From positions 1 to 64,000 of the forward strand of contig JAIELP010000004.1 in assembly GCA_019752925.1 (NCBI GenBank): DNA of 64,000 nucleotides, in the 5' to 3' direction. Below the pieces are notes generated by a model that had not been told where the DNA came from, did not search any database, and worked only from the letters and a program-made list of their open reading frames with translations. This DNA comes from a bacterium. GTDB taxonomy: Bacteria > Bdellovibrionota > Bdellovibrionia > Bdellovibrionales > Bdellovibrionaceae. The position numbers and the translations under genes are program-made. This document shows positions 9,287 to 18,062 of the stretch, piece after piece (position 1 is the stretch's first letter; the number at the start of each line of letters is the position of its first letter).

Positions 9287-10054
9287 GTTAGTGCCGGTCC
9301 CTGTTATAGACCAACCCTGCTGCAGAGTCCAGCTGATGCCGCCGTTATTGCTAGAAAATAGATATGAAGTGTTAGCGGTAATTCCTGGGCCAGGGCCTGC
9401 GGCCACGTTAGCTCCTGGTGTTGTAGACGTATTGTCGACGTAGTAAGATGCAGTGTTTGCTACACCAAACGCGCCCGTGGCTCTGTTGTGAGTTCCAAAC
9501 ACTACTACGGCGTACTGATTGCCAAAACCATCCGGCCTATAAAAAGTAAATTCATAAACAATATTGGGAGATCCTGGGGTTCCGCTAGTTGCAGCGGTGC
9601 CTTCGTAGCGAATTCGGAAGTAATTAGTTCCAGAAATAAAATAAACACGTTGGTAGGAGTTATCATTGGCTCCAAGCATAAATTTATTTAAAGCTGGGTT
9701 TGAGCCACTTATCACTGGTTGACTGCACGGTGGCCCGCAAACATTTGATCCAGTATCGCGTGTAATAAATGTGTTAGAGCCTACAAACCAAGAGCGGCTC
9801 GAGATTGAGTTTATGGCAAAGTTAAAAGGTAGCGTAACTCCTATATTTGCGTCATCTGCGCTGGTGCTTATAATTTGAGTCATTCCTGCAATGCCTTGTA
9901 GGGTTGCTACAGTGGGCGATGGGGTTGGGCAGTAAGAGGCTTTACAAGGCGTTAAGTCCTGCCAAAATGAGTTGGGTATAAATATTTGAGAATGCGCAGC
10001 TTCGAATATAAACTGTATAACAATTATATAAGAAAAATTTTTAAATATACCCAT
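9281..10054 (-). CDS. Secreted beta-rich protein, unknown function
   Basis: 257 residues starting MGIFKNFSY with a signal-like hydrophobic stretch ending AAHSQ. The mature part is rich in Gly, Ser, Thr, Asn and aromatics, as in extracellular beta-sandwich or fibre-tip proteins (VTLPFNFAINSIS, YFRIRYEG, YEFTFYRPDG, YAVVVFGTHN). Four Cys fall in two close pairs: PCKASYC near residues 37-42 and VCGPPC near 105-110. Its style resembles the globular tip of fibre proteins such as the one at the left edge, but there is no fibre repeat. Only a weak ribosome site (AGAG) precedes the ATG. Confidence 0.65.
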   Translation of the reverse strand: MGIFKNFSYIIVIQFIFEAAHSQIFIPNSFWQDLTPCKASYCPTPSPTVATLQGIAGMTQIISTSADDANIGVTLPFNFAINSISSRSWFVGSNTFITRDTGSNVCGPPCSQPVISGSNPALNKFMLGANDNSYQRVYFISGTNYFRIRYEGTAATSGTPGSPNIVYEFTFYRPDGFGNQYAVVVFGTHNRATGAFGVANTASYYVDNTSTTPGANVAAGPGPGITANTSYLFSSNNGGISWTLQQGWSITGTGTNL

Positions 10055-10118
10055 ATCTCTAAGTATACAAGAAGTTAGGCTTTAAATCATCAAATACAAT
10101 ATTATTTGGTAAACATAA

Positions 10119-11696
10119 TTAGTCATCAGCTAAAGAAATATTTTTAGGCGCTTCCAGAGCTTGGATGACGTCTTTTAATTTAAACAGCATCACTAATCCC
10201 GGAACGGCCATAACGGTGGAGAAAATAAAGAAATTAGGCCATCCCAGTGAAACAGTTAAAATACCTGCTAATGGACCTACCCAAACGCGTCCAACTGCTG
10301 AGAAAGCTGAAAGAAGCGCATATTGAGTAGCTGTAAATTTTTGGTTACATAGTGCCATTAAGAAGGCCACGAAAGCTGCTGTTCCCATTCCGCCGGTGAT
10401 ATTTTCTAATCCCACTGCAAAAAGTAAAAGCCAGTCCACAGTAGATGCTTCTTTTAGTGAAACAATTAAAATATCAAAGGCAGGTAAAGTAAATCCGCCC
10501 CAGTAACCTTTTCCTAATACAGCCACCATCCAAAAACCTAAATTAGAAAGCAACTGTAAAATACCGAATGTAAAAAGTGAGCGGTAAAGTCCTAAACGCA
10601 TCATCAGAACACCGCCGAAGATAGCTCCGAAAATTGTTAACCACATACCGATGACTTTGTTAACCACGCCGATTTCAGCTTGAGCATAGCCCACACCTTT
10701 TAATAAAAAAGGAGTTAATAGCGAGCCGGCAAATGCATCACCTAATTTGTAAAGAATGATGAGTGCTAAAAAGCTTGCCGCGCCTTTCATACTGAAATAA
10801 TTGGCTAATGAAACATTTAAAGTTTCAAACTTAGCTTTTTTACTCGCCCACCATGCCAGTGGAACGGTAAATCCTATTCCAAGTAATAACGAAACCATGT
10901 CGGTCCATTTTTTTAAAGCAGGATCTGCAGTTCCGCCCTCAAGAGGTGGGAAAAATCCCGACAAGATACTTTCAGAAAACGGCTGTGCTAAGCGATTGGT
11001 AAATTGATAGCCCACAAATACTGCGGCAACTAAAGCTGCAAAACCTATAAGATCATTTTTAGCATTAGTTGTAGGAGCTACATTTTCTTTTGGGACTGAA
11101 GGTAAAAATAAAAGTGTAATAGCAGCGCAGGTAACCATAATGCCTGCCATCACTTTATAAATAAACGGCCAGCTCCAGCCATTGCCGGTTACAGCGTCAG
11201 CCCAAACAAATGCAATACCGCCTGAAACTATCATGGCTAAGCGGTAGCCAAATACACTCAGTGATGAGCCCATGCCTCTTTCGCTAGGTAATAAAATATC
11301 GGTGCGGTAAGCATCAATAACAATATCTTGAGAAGCTGATAAAAATGCAATTAAGGTTGCAATCAGAGCTAAGCTTTGAGTTTGCGTGCTAGGGCTGAAT
11401 TCAGAAATCAGCATTAAAGCCGCCGCTATTGATAGCTGCGTAACGACCAGCCATCCGCGACGTCTGCCGAAGAAAGGAATTTCAAATCTGTCCATGAGCG
11501 GAGCCCATAAAAACTTAAATGTATAAGGTAAGCCCACTAAGCTAAAAAAACCTATTGTAGCCATATCGATATTATCTAGTGTAAGCCAAGCCTGTAGCGA
11601 TTGTCCGGTTAAGGCCAAAGGCAAACCGCTGGCAAAACCTAAAATCAAAATAATAATCAATCTCCATGTGCTCGAATTTTTGACTGAATTAAACAT
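10119..11696 (-). CDS. ampG: AmpG-like muropeptide/sugar MFS permease
   Basis: 525 residues, all-membrane, about 14 helices predicted by eye. The N-terminal segment (GFASGLPLALTGQSLQAWL, LPYTFKFLWAPLMDRF, RRRGW, SASQDIVIDAYRTDIL) follows the AmpG pattern closely. AmpG proteins import GlcNAc-anhydroMurNAc peptides from the periplasm for cell-wall recycling. Its ATG overlaps the last eight bases of the upstream deaminase-fold gene, so translation is probably coupled. In a predator it could also take up wall fragments from prey (inference). Substrate cannot be read from sequence. Confidence 0.85.
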   Translation of the reverse strand: MFNSVKNSSTWRLIIILILGFASGLPLALTGQSLQAWLTLDNIDMATIGFFSLVGLPYTFKFLWAPLMDRFEIPFFGRRRGWLVVTQLSIAAALMLISEFSPSTQTQSLALIATLIAFLSASQDIVIDAYRTDILLPSERGMGSSLSVFGYRLAMIVSGGIAFVWADAVTGNGWSWPFIYKVMAGIMVTCAAITLLFLPSVPKENVAPTTNAKNDLIGFAALVAAVFVGYQFTNRLAQPFSESILSGFFPPLEGGTADPALKKWTDMVSLLLGIGFTVPLAWWASKKAKFETLNVSLANYFSMKGAASFLALIILYKLGDAFAGSLLTPFLLKGVGYAQAEIGVVNKVIGMWLTIFGAIFGGVLMMRLGLYRSLFTFGILQLLSNLGFWMVAVLGKGYWGGFTLPAFDILIVSLKEASTVDWLLLFAVGLENITGGMGTAAFVAFLMALCNQKFTATQYALLSAFSAVGRVWVGPLAGILTVSLGWPNFFIFSTVMAVPGLVMLFKLKDVIQALEAPKNISLADD

Positions 11697-13344
11697 GACT
11701 GTTTACATCCTTTCGCATTTTCCAAAGAAACTGGCTGATATACGGACGGCGGGTTTCGCCTGTAGTTACCATCAGAAGCTTGGTAATTTTTAAATTAGTT
11801 GGATCTGTTAAAAGCAAAATAAGCATTTCCTGAATGTAGTTGGTGTTAAGAGTGATGTAATTGTCGGTACCTACTCCTAAATTTACATTTTTCTTTTCCC
11901 ACCAAGAGAATGGATGGTCTTTATAATCTTTAAACTTACCCGTAAGTTTATTATTTGAAGAAGGAAGGGTAATCAGAGAAACACCTTTTTGAATCAGGCG
12001 GTTTAAAACGTCATGCTGGTATTGTTCTACATCGCGGGCAGTGTGGAACTTGGCTTTTAAAAATTGAGTGCGGTCAGTTTCAGTTAGAATTTCGCCCGAT
12101 AAAAGTTTTTGCAGAATTGGGCGGTAGTTGCCCCAGTTTAAATCCATCAACTCTTTATAGTCTGTTGTATTGGTTTCAACAGCTTTTCCCGAAAGATTAT
12201 TTAAAATAATTCTTTGATAAAGCTGATGGAAATACAAATTCGGATTAATACCTAAGCTGATCCCGTGTTCAAGCGCATCGATGTGCCAGATGTTCATCGC
12301 ATTATCCACGGCTTGGATGCCGCGCTTTAAAGTATGCCAGGTTTCCCCATGATGGGATTTAATTTTAAAACCGCGGTATTGTAATTTTCTGAATCCGTGC
12401 TGAAGCTCGATGAAATGCTCTTTGCGGTACATTTCTTTTTCGTCGCCTACGGTGTCGACTTCGTGAAGATGGGCACCGAGTTCGGGGTGTTTGTCGATTA
12501 AAGCCAGAATTTCATCAATCTGGTACATGAAGTGCTCTTTGCGGGTAGCAAACTTACCTTCATCAAAATAGTTGATCTCTTTGCGGAACGAAGGCGAAAG
12601 CGTAAATTGAAAATTTTTATGTTCAGACTGAAACTTTTTAAAGCCTTCGTAAAGACCCATGACCACATCTTCAGAGGTCACCTGATCAAGTCCGGGAATT
12701 TTATCGTCAGATTTAGAGGTCGCTCTGTTCATCATAAACTTTAAACGTATCGAGCCCACATTGTGTTTGTGGTAAAGTTCGGTTGCCATATGGTAGGCGG
12801 CTTCAGCATGGGCTTCTTTAGAAATAAAGATCAAGCTGGCTAAGAATAATATGCGTAAGTATGTGGAAAAGCCCTCATCTTCTTTAAGGCGAATGAGTTT
12901 ATCCACATCTTCAGCTGATGTAATTGGCCAAGCGGCTTCGCCATAGACGTTTTTGATTTTTTTCTCGTAGATAGCTTTATTAGGCCCTTCAATCATCGGT
13001 TGAAGCTTACTCCAGATAAATTCAGCACTTAACGAGCCTGATAAATGAATGTGTTCTTCTTTATATTTCAAAGGGAAGCGTCTGAAGAACTCTTCCAGCA
13101 CCATATTGAAATTGTGGTTCTTCAGAGTTTGGATATCAACTTTGTTAACCATGAATTCATTCAGTAGTTCGCGGTACTCTGAAACCCATTGGTAAGCTTC
13201 AGCATTTTTTCCTTTGAGTGACGAAGAGAGCATTAAATCAAGAGTGTCAACCAGAGAAATACCGTTAGTTTCAGAGACAATTTCAACAAATTCTTTAACC
13301 AGAAGTTTATGAGTAAGCGAGATAATCATGGCGTATTTATACAT
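11689..13344 (-). CDS. Adenosine/AMP-deaminase-superfamily metal hydrolase
   Basis: 551 residues. Deaminase landmarks appear in order: HIH (H98, H100), LHEVDT (~293-298), HHGE (H331 metal ligand, E334 catalytic), EHG (H360), TLPSSN (~459-464) and GTDN (D494 metal ligand). The second acidic residue of the usual DD pair is Asn495. The length exceeds bacterial adenosine deaminases (~340) and resembles larger ADGF or AMP-deaminase-like members. The normal reaction is hydrolytic deamination of an adenine nucleoside or nucleotide; with N495 the substrate may differ. The start is uncertain: AGAGG touches the ATG at 13344 and lies 15 bases from another ATG at 13329. It is translationally coupled to the AmpG-like gene. 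Confidence 0.8.
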   Translation of the reverse strand: MYKYAMIISLTHKLLVKEFVEIVSETNGISLVDTLDLMLSSSLKGKNAEAYQWVSEYRELLNEFMVNKVDIQTLKNHNFNMVLEEFFRRFPLKYKEEHIHLSGSLSAEFIWSKLQPMIEGPNKAIYEKKIKNVYGEAAWPITSAEDVDKLIRLKEDEGFSTYLRILFLASLIFISKEAHAEAAYHMATELYHKHNVGSIRLKFMMNRATSKSDDKIPGLDQVTSEDVVMGLYEGFKKFQSEHKNFQFTLSPSFRKEINYFDEGKFATRKEHFMYQIDEILALIDKHPELGAHLHEVDTVGDEKEMYRKEHFIELQHGFRKLQYRGFKIKSHHGETWHTLKRGIQAVDNAMNIWHIDALEHGISLGINPNLYFHQLYQRIILNNLSGKAVETNTTDYKELMDLNWGNYRPILQKLLSGEILTETDRTQFLKAKFHTARDVEQYQHDVLNRLIQKGVSLITLPSSNNKLTGKFKDYKDHPFSWWEKKNVNLGVGTDNYITLNTNYIQEMLILLLTDPTNLKITKLLMVTTGETRRPYISQFLWKMRKDVNSHV

Positions 13345-13473
13345 CCTCTTCAGTTGTTTACTTAACGCTATCGTTAGTTGTTGATCTTGTACACGAAATT
13401 ATCAGTTAAAATTTAGTTTTTTTTACAGTGATTTTGCTATACGCTATTTCTATAGTTTTCAATGAGGTTATAG

Positions 13474-14259
13474 ATGTCAGTTTATGAAATTTTCTTTCTA
13501 ACTATGGGTTTCACCGTTGTGGCCATGTATTGGGTACGGATACGGTCCGTAAAGTTAGAAAATTTCGGTATTGTAGACGCTGCGTGGTCTGCAGGTTTTT
13601 TACTTCAGGCTATTTTGTTTTTTTATTTCGGCGAAGGTTGGTTTTGGCGGAAGCTCTTATTTTTATTAATGGTGGGTTCATGGAGTTTCAGGTTGGCTTA
13701 TTATTTAGGGCGCCGGATTTATTCCCATCATCCAAAAGAAGACACACGTTATGAACAATTGCGAAAAGAATATGGTGCTGATTATAAAAAAAGATTTTTA
13801 TATTTTTTTGAAATGCAGGCTGTGAGTATTTCAATTTTGACCTTGCCGTTTATTTTTGTTTTTAAAAATCCAGTCAACGAAATCGGAATTTTTGAATATA
13901 TAGGCTTGTTTGCATTTGTGATCTCTCTCTTAGGTGAAAGTCTTGCTGATTTACAAATGAACACATTCAAATCCAATCCTGTTAACAAGGGAAAAGTTTG
14001 CAATGTCGGTCTTTGGAGATATTCAAGGCATCCCAATTATTTTTTTGAGTCTTGCATCTGGTTCAGTTTCTTTATTTTCATGCTGGGAACACCAAATTTG
14101 ATATGGTCCATATATTCCCCGTTGATTATTTTGGTTTTATTGTTGAAAGTTACAGGTGTACCACCTTCTGAAGCCCAATCTCTTAAAACCCGAGGTGAGG
14201 CCTATAAAGAATACCAGCGAAAAACCTCTGTCTTTGTTCCGTGGTTTACGAAAGAGTAA
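13474..14259 (+). CDS. DUF1295 / steroid-reductase-like membrane protein
   Basis: 261 residues, about six to seven hydrophobic helices. The C-terminal signature GLWRYSRHPNYFFE (~190-203) followed by GEAYKEYQRKTSVFVPW is typical of DUF1295 and the related 5-alpha-reductase / isoprenylcysteine methyltransferase fold, which uses a reduced nicotinamide or SAM cofactor on membrane lipids. The exact reaction is unknown. The start is supported by GAGG six bases upstream. The stop is four bases before the TetR start, so the two likely form an operon. Confidence 0.85.
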   Translation: MSVYEIFFLTMGFTVVAMYWVRIRSVKLENFGIVDAAWSAGFLLQAILFFYFGEGWFWRKLLFLLMVGSWSFRLAYYLGRRIYSHHPKEDTRYEQLRKEYGADYKKRFLYFFEMQAVSISILTLPFIFVFKNPVNEIGIFEYIGLFAFVISLLGESLADLQMNTFKSNPVNKGKVCNVGLWRYSRHPNYFFESCIWFSFFIFMLGTPNLIWSIYSPLIILVLLLKVTGVPPSEAQSLKTRGEAYKEYQRKTSVFVPWFTKE

Positions 14260-14263
14260 AAAA

Positions 14264-14911
14264 ATGAGCAAAAGCAAAGTTAAAACTGCTAAATCTGTTA
14301 AAAGTCCGCGTAAGCCTAAAAAGGCCCGTGATTACAACAATGATAAGCGTTCTGAAAAATCAAACCTCAATCGTCAAAAAATTATCGAGCTTTATGTAAA
14401 TTTACTGGTAGAGGCTAACGGGCAGGATGTTCCGCTGCAAATGCTGGCAAAAAAATCCAAAACTTCTATGCGTACCTTATTCCGCTTTTTCGGAGACAAA
14501 GAGTCTCTGAATAACGAAATTGATAATTATCTTGGACAGTATTTGAGCTCTGTTTCCGATAATCTGAATAAAATGAAATTTGAAGAATACTCTGAGTATT
14601 CGTTCAAAGTTTTTGATCAGTACGAAAAACTTTTTAAAGCTTATCTGTATACCAACTTCGGTCAAAAATCGCGTTTGTTGTTCAGAAAAAAATTCAATGA
14701 TTTGCTTGTGCAAAAAGTTTCTCACGAGATTGGAATAAATCCAAACCCGGAAGAATTAATGAAAATTTATTTTGTGGTTAGTTTGGTTAATGCCAATATA
14801 TGGAAAGACATTAAAGACAGCTTTGAAGTGAGCGGAACTGATATTTCTGCGACGATTCGTTGGGCAACAGAAACTCTTTTAAGCAATATTAAATCTCAAA
14901 AAGCTCCATAA
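14264..14911 (+). CDS. TetR-family transcriptional regulator
   Basis: 215 residues. The frame is open further upstream into the previous gene, but the ATG at 14264 has AAAGAG just before it and gives a sensible product. A basic Lys/Arg/Ser tail (residues 1-37) is followed by a TetR helix-turn-helix (RQKIIELYVNLL ... LAKKSKTSMRTLFRFFGDKESL, ~38-85) and a ligand-binding domain lacking obvious identity. TetR proteins usually repress their own operon; here the DUF1295 gene is the likely target. The lysine-rich leader may add nonspecific DNA contacts. Confidence 0.8.
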   Translation: MSKSKVKTAKSVKSPRKPKKARDYNNDKRSEKSNLNRQKIIELYVNLLVEANGQDVPLQMLAKKSKTSMRTLFRFFGDKESLNNEIDNYLGQYLSSVSDNLNKMKFEEYSEYSFKVFDQYEKLFKAYLYTNFGQKSRLLFRKKFNDLLVQKVSHEIGINPNPEELMKIYFVVSLVNANIWKDIKDSFEVSGTDISATIRWATETLLSNIKSQKAP

Positions 14912-14940
14912 TTAATTCCAAAAAATAACTTTAAGCAGCT

Positions 14941-15396
14941 TTAGTCAGTAAACCACTTGTACATAATTTTGTGTGGTCCAGCCAAAGGAATATCAAAAAC
15001 ATTCTCAAAGCTGGTGTAACCTAATTTTTTATAAAAGCCTTCGGCACTGGTGCGGCCGTTAAACCAGAGCAAATCACAATTTCTTTTTTTAAGCTCGGCT
15101 TCGGCGGCTTCAATCACCATGCGACCCAATCCATGTTTCTGAAATTCGGTATCGGTGGCCATACCTCTTAATCTGTAAGCTAGCGCTGCTTGCGGAAATT
15201 CTTTATGAGCTTCCTGAACAAAAGTTCCATTGCAAACAATTTTGTTATCCGAATTAACAATTCCAATGTGAAAGCTATTGACGGAGTGATCACCGGCATA
15301 AATACAATTTTCAATAGGCTGGCCTGGTCTTAAAATACGGTGACGTAAATCAACACACTCATTTCCGGAAATAAATTTTACTTTTAATTGAGGCAT
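14941..15396 (-). CDS. GNAT-family N-acetyltransferase
   Basis: 151 residues. The acetyl-CoA-binding motif A is clear: RLRGMATDTEFQKHGLGRMV (~80-99, with QKHGLG as the pyrophosphate loop). Motif B is represented by LLWFNGRTSAEGFYKKLGY (~117-135). Single-domain cytosolic enzyme; the acceptor is unknown. It is convergent with the TetR gene 29 bases away, with no clear terminator hairpin between them. No ribosome-binding site is visible before the ATG. Confidence 0.85.
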   Translation of the reverse strand: MPQLKVKFISGNECVDLRHRILRPGQPIENCIYAGDHSVNSFHIGIVNSDNKIVCNGTFVQEAHKEFPQAALAYRLRGMATDTEFQKHGLGRMVIEAAEAELKKRNCDLLWFNGRTSAEGFYKKLGYTSFENVFDIPLAGPHKIMYKWFTD

Positions 15397-15416
15397 CAGG
15401 AGATACTAACATCAGA

Positions 15417-15974
15417 CTAGTTAGTTTTGAATCTTAAATAATCTTTCCACACACTCGGGGATTTGTCTTCGCGGTCGCCACCGAGGTTAAATTCAACCAC
15501 CGGCAGCCAAGTGGGCGCTTTCGGCGGGCGGAGTAAAGGCATTTTTGCTTTTTCCGGAGTGCGGTTAGCTTTTGTTTGGTTGCAACATCTGCAAGCCGTA
15601 ACAATATTGGTCCACGTTTTCGGTCCGCCCTGTGAAGCCGGTAAAACGTGATCAATGGTTAATTCTTTATAAGTAAATTTAACGGCGCAGTACTGACAGG
15701 TGTAGTTGTCGCGTATGTAAACATTTTCACGACAAAAACGAACACCGTCTAATTTCTTGGGACGCACGTATGATTTTAATTTTAAAACGCTTGGGAGTTT
15801 AAACTGATCTGATACAGATCTTGCGAAAGCTGAGTGATACTCGATTATGTCTACTTTTTCTTGAAACCACATCAGGAGTGCTTTTTGCCACGAAATAATG
15901 CGTAGAGGTTCGTAACTGGCGTTTAAGACCAAGGCTTTTAAACTGGTTGTGAGGGCGTCGCTTGCACTCATCAT
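15417..15974 (-). CDS. HNH endonuclease-domain protein
   Basis: 185 residues from ATG 15974 (MMSASDAL); the frame extends to a GTG at 15995 with equally poor ribosome sites. The C-terminal half holds the HNH fold: CQYC, then TIDHVLPASQGG, then TNIVTACRCCNQTKANRTP. The four Cys form the zinc knuckle, and DH provides the catalytic His. The N-terminal half (ALVLNASYEPLRIISWQKAL) matches a widespread stand-alone chromosomal HNH family whose role is not known. No phage or intein neighbours are seen. Confidence 0.85.
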   Translation of the reverse strand: MMSASDALTTSLKALVLNASYEPLRIISWQKALLMWFQEKVDIIEYHSAFARSVSDQFKLPSVLKLKSYVRPKKLDGVRFCRENVYIRDNYTCQYCAVKFTYKELTIDHVLPASQGGPKTWTNIVTACRCCNQTKANRTPEKAKMPLLRPPKAPTWLPVVEFNLGGDREDKSPSVWKDYLRFKTN

Positions 15975-16020
15975 ATATATAATTGTACGTCTCACATTGA
16001 TAGGTTTTCAAGAGCTTATA

Positions 16021-16090
16021 ACTTATACTTGCTATAAGTGAATTAAATGCTTTTTAGGACTAAAGTCTCAGTTTAATACTAGACCTTAGT
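16021..16090. promoter_or_regulatory. Two inverted repeats in a divergent intergenic region
   Basis: A perfect 7-bp inverted repeat (ACTTATA-cttgc-TATAAGT, 16021-16039) and an imperfect 10-bp one (ACTAAAGTCT at 16059-16068, AGACCTTAGT at 16081-16090, one mismatch) lie between the divergent HNH and lipoprotein genes. They could be operators or a leader hairpin; no regulator can be named. Confidence 0.25.
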
Positions 16091-16163
16091 TTGATTTAAA
16101 TCTTTTTTCCCTCAACGTAACTTTTTATTGTGCCGATCGTTATATATACAACAAGGAGTTTTC

Positions 16164-17042
16164 ATGAAGTTAAAAATTTGTTTTTTAGTATTTGCTTTAG
16201 TTGGATTTGGTTGTAAAAAAAGCGAAACCGCATCAGCTGTAGATATTCAGGAAACGGCACAACAAGTTGGTGATGTGATGGCATCGGTTGATGAATCAGG
16301 TGGAAGCTCGGGTTCCATTGCCAATTTAAATCAATCCATTCAAAAAACTTTTGATCGCCATGCTCCAAACGAAATTAACGAAAGTATGATTGCAAATATA
16401 ATTTTACCAAAGGCTCAGGCGGCAAGCTGTTCAGGATCAGGTTTTGCGGCATGTAATGGTTCATTTCAGATTATCAGAACATTTGGCGGTTGTACTGTAG
16501 GCTCAGCTGTATTCAGTGGTGATGTAACATTTCAGTGGAGTGGTGCTGCGTGTGCATTGTCAAATGGTCAAAATGTAACTCGCTCGCCAAACTTTACGGT
16601 CACAGGCAGAAGAGGCGCTACTCTTGCTGTAACTAAAACCGGTACATTCGGTCAAAGAATCAATCGTATCAGCGCCGGCAACTTTACTTTTGAAAATGAC
16701 GGCATCAATCGTAAGTTCACATTACCAAATTCACAAATTTTATTTAATCAAACAACTACCGTAACTTCAGCTATTACAATTACAGGTGCATCGCGCTCAA
16801 GTCGTGTGATGTCGGGTGGTAACTTGCGTGTTACCAATAATATTTCAAACGTAACTTGTGACTATGTGCCTACGGCGGTAACGTGGAATACTACGAGTTG
16901 CAATTGCCCGGTCAGTGGCAGTTGGGCGGGTAGTTGTTCCGACGGAAAAAGCACCTCGATCAGCCTAACAGGATGTGGAACGGCCACATACACCGAAGGT
17001 AGCGATACAGAAAGTATTACTTTTGATCGCTGTGGTACATAA
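16164..17042 (+). CDS. Cys-rich predicted lipoprotein, unknown function
   Basis: 292 residues from the ATG at 16164, which has AAGGAG seven bases upstream; an in-frame start at 16128 lacks this. The lipobox is VGFGC (Cys 17), followed by KKSETA. The mature domain is Ser/Thr/Gly-rich beta structure with more than ten Cys (CSGSGFAAC, GGCTVG, ACALS, NVTCDY, SCNCPVSG, GSCSDG, GCGTA, DRCGT), implying several disulfides in the periplasm or on the cell surface. The C-terminal CNCPVSGSWAGSCSDG resembles secreted cystine-knot-like repeats. No family is recognised. Confidence 0.75.
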   Translation: MKLKICFLVFALVGFGCKKSETASAVDIQETAQQVGDVMASVDESGGSSGSIANLNQSIQKTFDRHAPNEINESMIANIILPKAQAASCSGSGFAACNGSFQIIRTFGGCTVGSAVFSGDVTFQWSGAACALSNGQNVTRSPNFTVTGRRGATLAVTKTGTFGQRINRISAGNFTFENDGINRKFTLPNSQILFNQTTTVTSAITITGASRSSRVMSGGNLRVTNNISNVTCDYVPTAVTWNTTSCNCPVSGSWAGSCSDGKSTSISLTGCGTATYTEGSDTESITFDRCGT

Positions 17043-17065
17043 AACTCAACTACATTCTTAAAAAC

Positions 17066-17105
17066 AAAAAAGCCACTTAGTTAAGTGGCTTTTTTGTTTT
17101 TTTGT
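17066..17105. terminator. Bidirectional terminator between convergent lipoprotein genes
   Basis: A 14-bp perfect inverted repeat (17066-17079 with 17082-17095; core AGCCACTTA) is flanked by an A-run on the left and a T-run on the right, so it can terminate both the + strand lipoprotein and the - strand lipoprotein. Confidence 0.9.
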
Positions 17106-17123
17106 ATAATTGAAATGATCAAA

Positions 17124-17894
17124 TTATTTTTGAGATTTTGTTATAGTCTCTGTGCAAGTTGTATCATCGACAAGAAGTTCATGCACAGAGCCATCTTTGT
17201 GGTTAGTAACGACTGGCTGTTTTAATTTTGTTACACTTGTTGTAACGCCAGCTTCGGTTTTGTAATTTGTGATGTAGTTACCTTCGCCACTTTCTTCAAA
17301 GTTTACAGTTTTGCCATTTGAAGTGTAAGAGTAATCGGTCAAATAAGTAACAGCGCCGTCGTCAAAAACAGTCATCTGAGTTTGGCTATCGACTATTCGC
17401 GTATCTGATTTAGGTTTGTCTTTTCCTACGTAAAACTTATAACCATTGCGACCAGTTTGAGTGTATTTTCTTGTTTGATATACCTTAAAGTTTTTGCTGT
17501 CGATCTCTTGTGTTTTTGAAGTTCTTGTTCCTTTATAAGTGTAATCTGTTTTAAAAACAGGTTCAATTTTATCATCAATTTTTTCCGTGTATTCAGATGT
17601 AAATTCGCCTGTAACATTGTAGTAATTAACGCCATCTTTTTTCTCTACAAATTCTGATATGCTGATTGACTTATAATTTGTATCAGAAATTGTATTCTTA
17701 ACTTTTCCGTCTTTATCTGTTTCTTTTACTACTTCTTTAGTCACGCATACATTAGTTCCAGTTGTAACATTTGTAGCTACCGGAGTTGGTTTATCCTGCT
17801 TAGGTTTAGCCGCATCATCAGCTGCTCTGTCAGCAGCTTTTTGACAACCTGCTAAAACTAATAAAGAAATTAATGCAATCGAATAGATTTTCAT
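17124..17894 (-). CDS. Predicted lipoprotein, unknown function
   Basis: 256 residues with a good AGGAG site six bases before the ATG. The signal peptide ends in lipobox LAGC (Cys 16). A low-complexity Lys/Asp/Ala/Pro linker (~20-45) precedes a Lys/Thr/Tyr-rich domain made of short beta-hairpin-like units (TSEYTEKIDDK, TDYTYKGTRTSK, VTYLTDYSYTSNG). Such repeating strands resemble an MORN-like or beta-barrel outer-layer protein, but no known family is identified. Confidence 0.75.
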   Translation of the reverse strand: MKIYSIALISLLVLAGCQKAADRAADDAAKPKQDKPTPVATNVTTGTNVCVTKEVVKETDKDGKVKNTISDTNYKSISISEFVEKKDGVNYYNVTGEFTSEYTEKIDDKIEPVFKTDYTYKGTRTSKTQEIDSKNFKVYQTRKYTQTGRNGYKFYVGKDKPKSDTRIVDSQTQMTVFDDGAVTYLTDYSYTSNGKTVNFEESGEGNYITNYKTEAGVTTSVTKLKQPVVTNHKDGSVHELLVDDTTCTETITKSQK

Positions 17895-17995
17895 ACGTAC
17901 TCCTGTAAGTTATTTATATCGGAGCGGAAGTTATCACTTGTGACAAAATTAAGCGAATTTATATTTAAACTGAGAAAACATTTCATACTTTTCAG

Positions 17996-18016
17996 TTGTT
18001 AATAAGCCTTTAACAA
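17996..18016. promoter_or_regulatory. 7-bp inverted repeat upstream of slyD
   Basis: TTGTTAA at 17996-18002 and TTAACAA at 18010-18016 are separated by seven bases, about 50 bases before the SlyD start. A possible operator; the evidence is only the symmetry and position. Confidence 0.25.
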
Positions 18017-18062
18017 GATAGACCTATTTCCCATATCAAACCTAATAGGTAAAGGATGCTTT

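Noticed and set aside
14156-14263. N-terminal extension of the TetR regulator
   Set aside because: It overlaps the end of the DUF1295 gene and gives a non-TetR leader, whereas the ATG at 14264 has a ribosome site.
15417-15995. HNH gene as a homing endonuclease or phage remnant
   Set aside because: It is a complete stand-alone gene of a common chromosomal family, with no intron, intein or phage neighbours.
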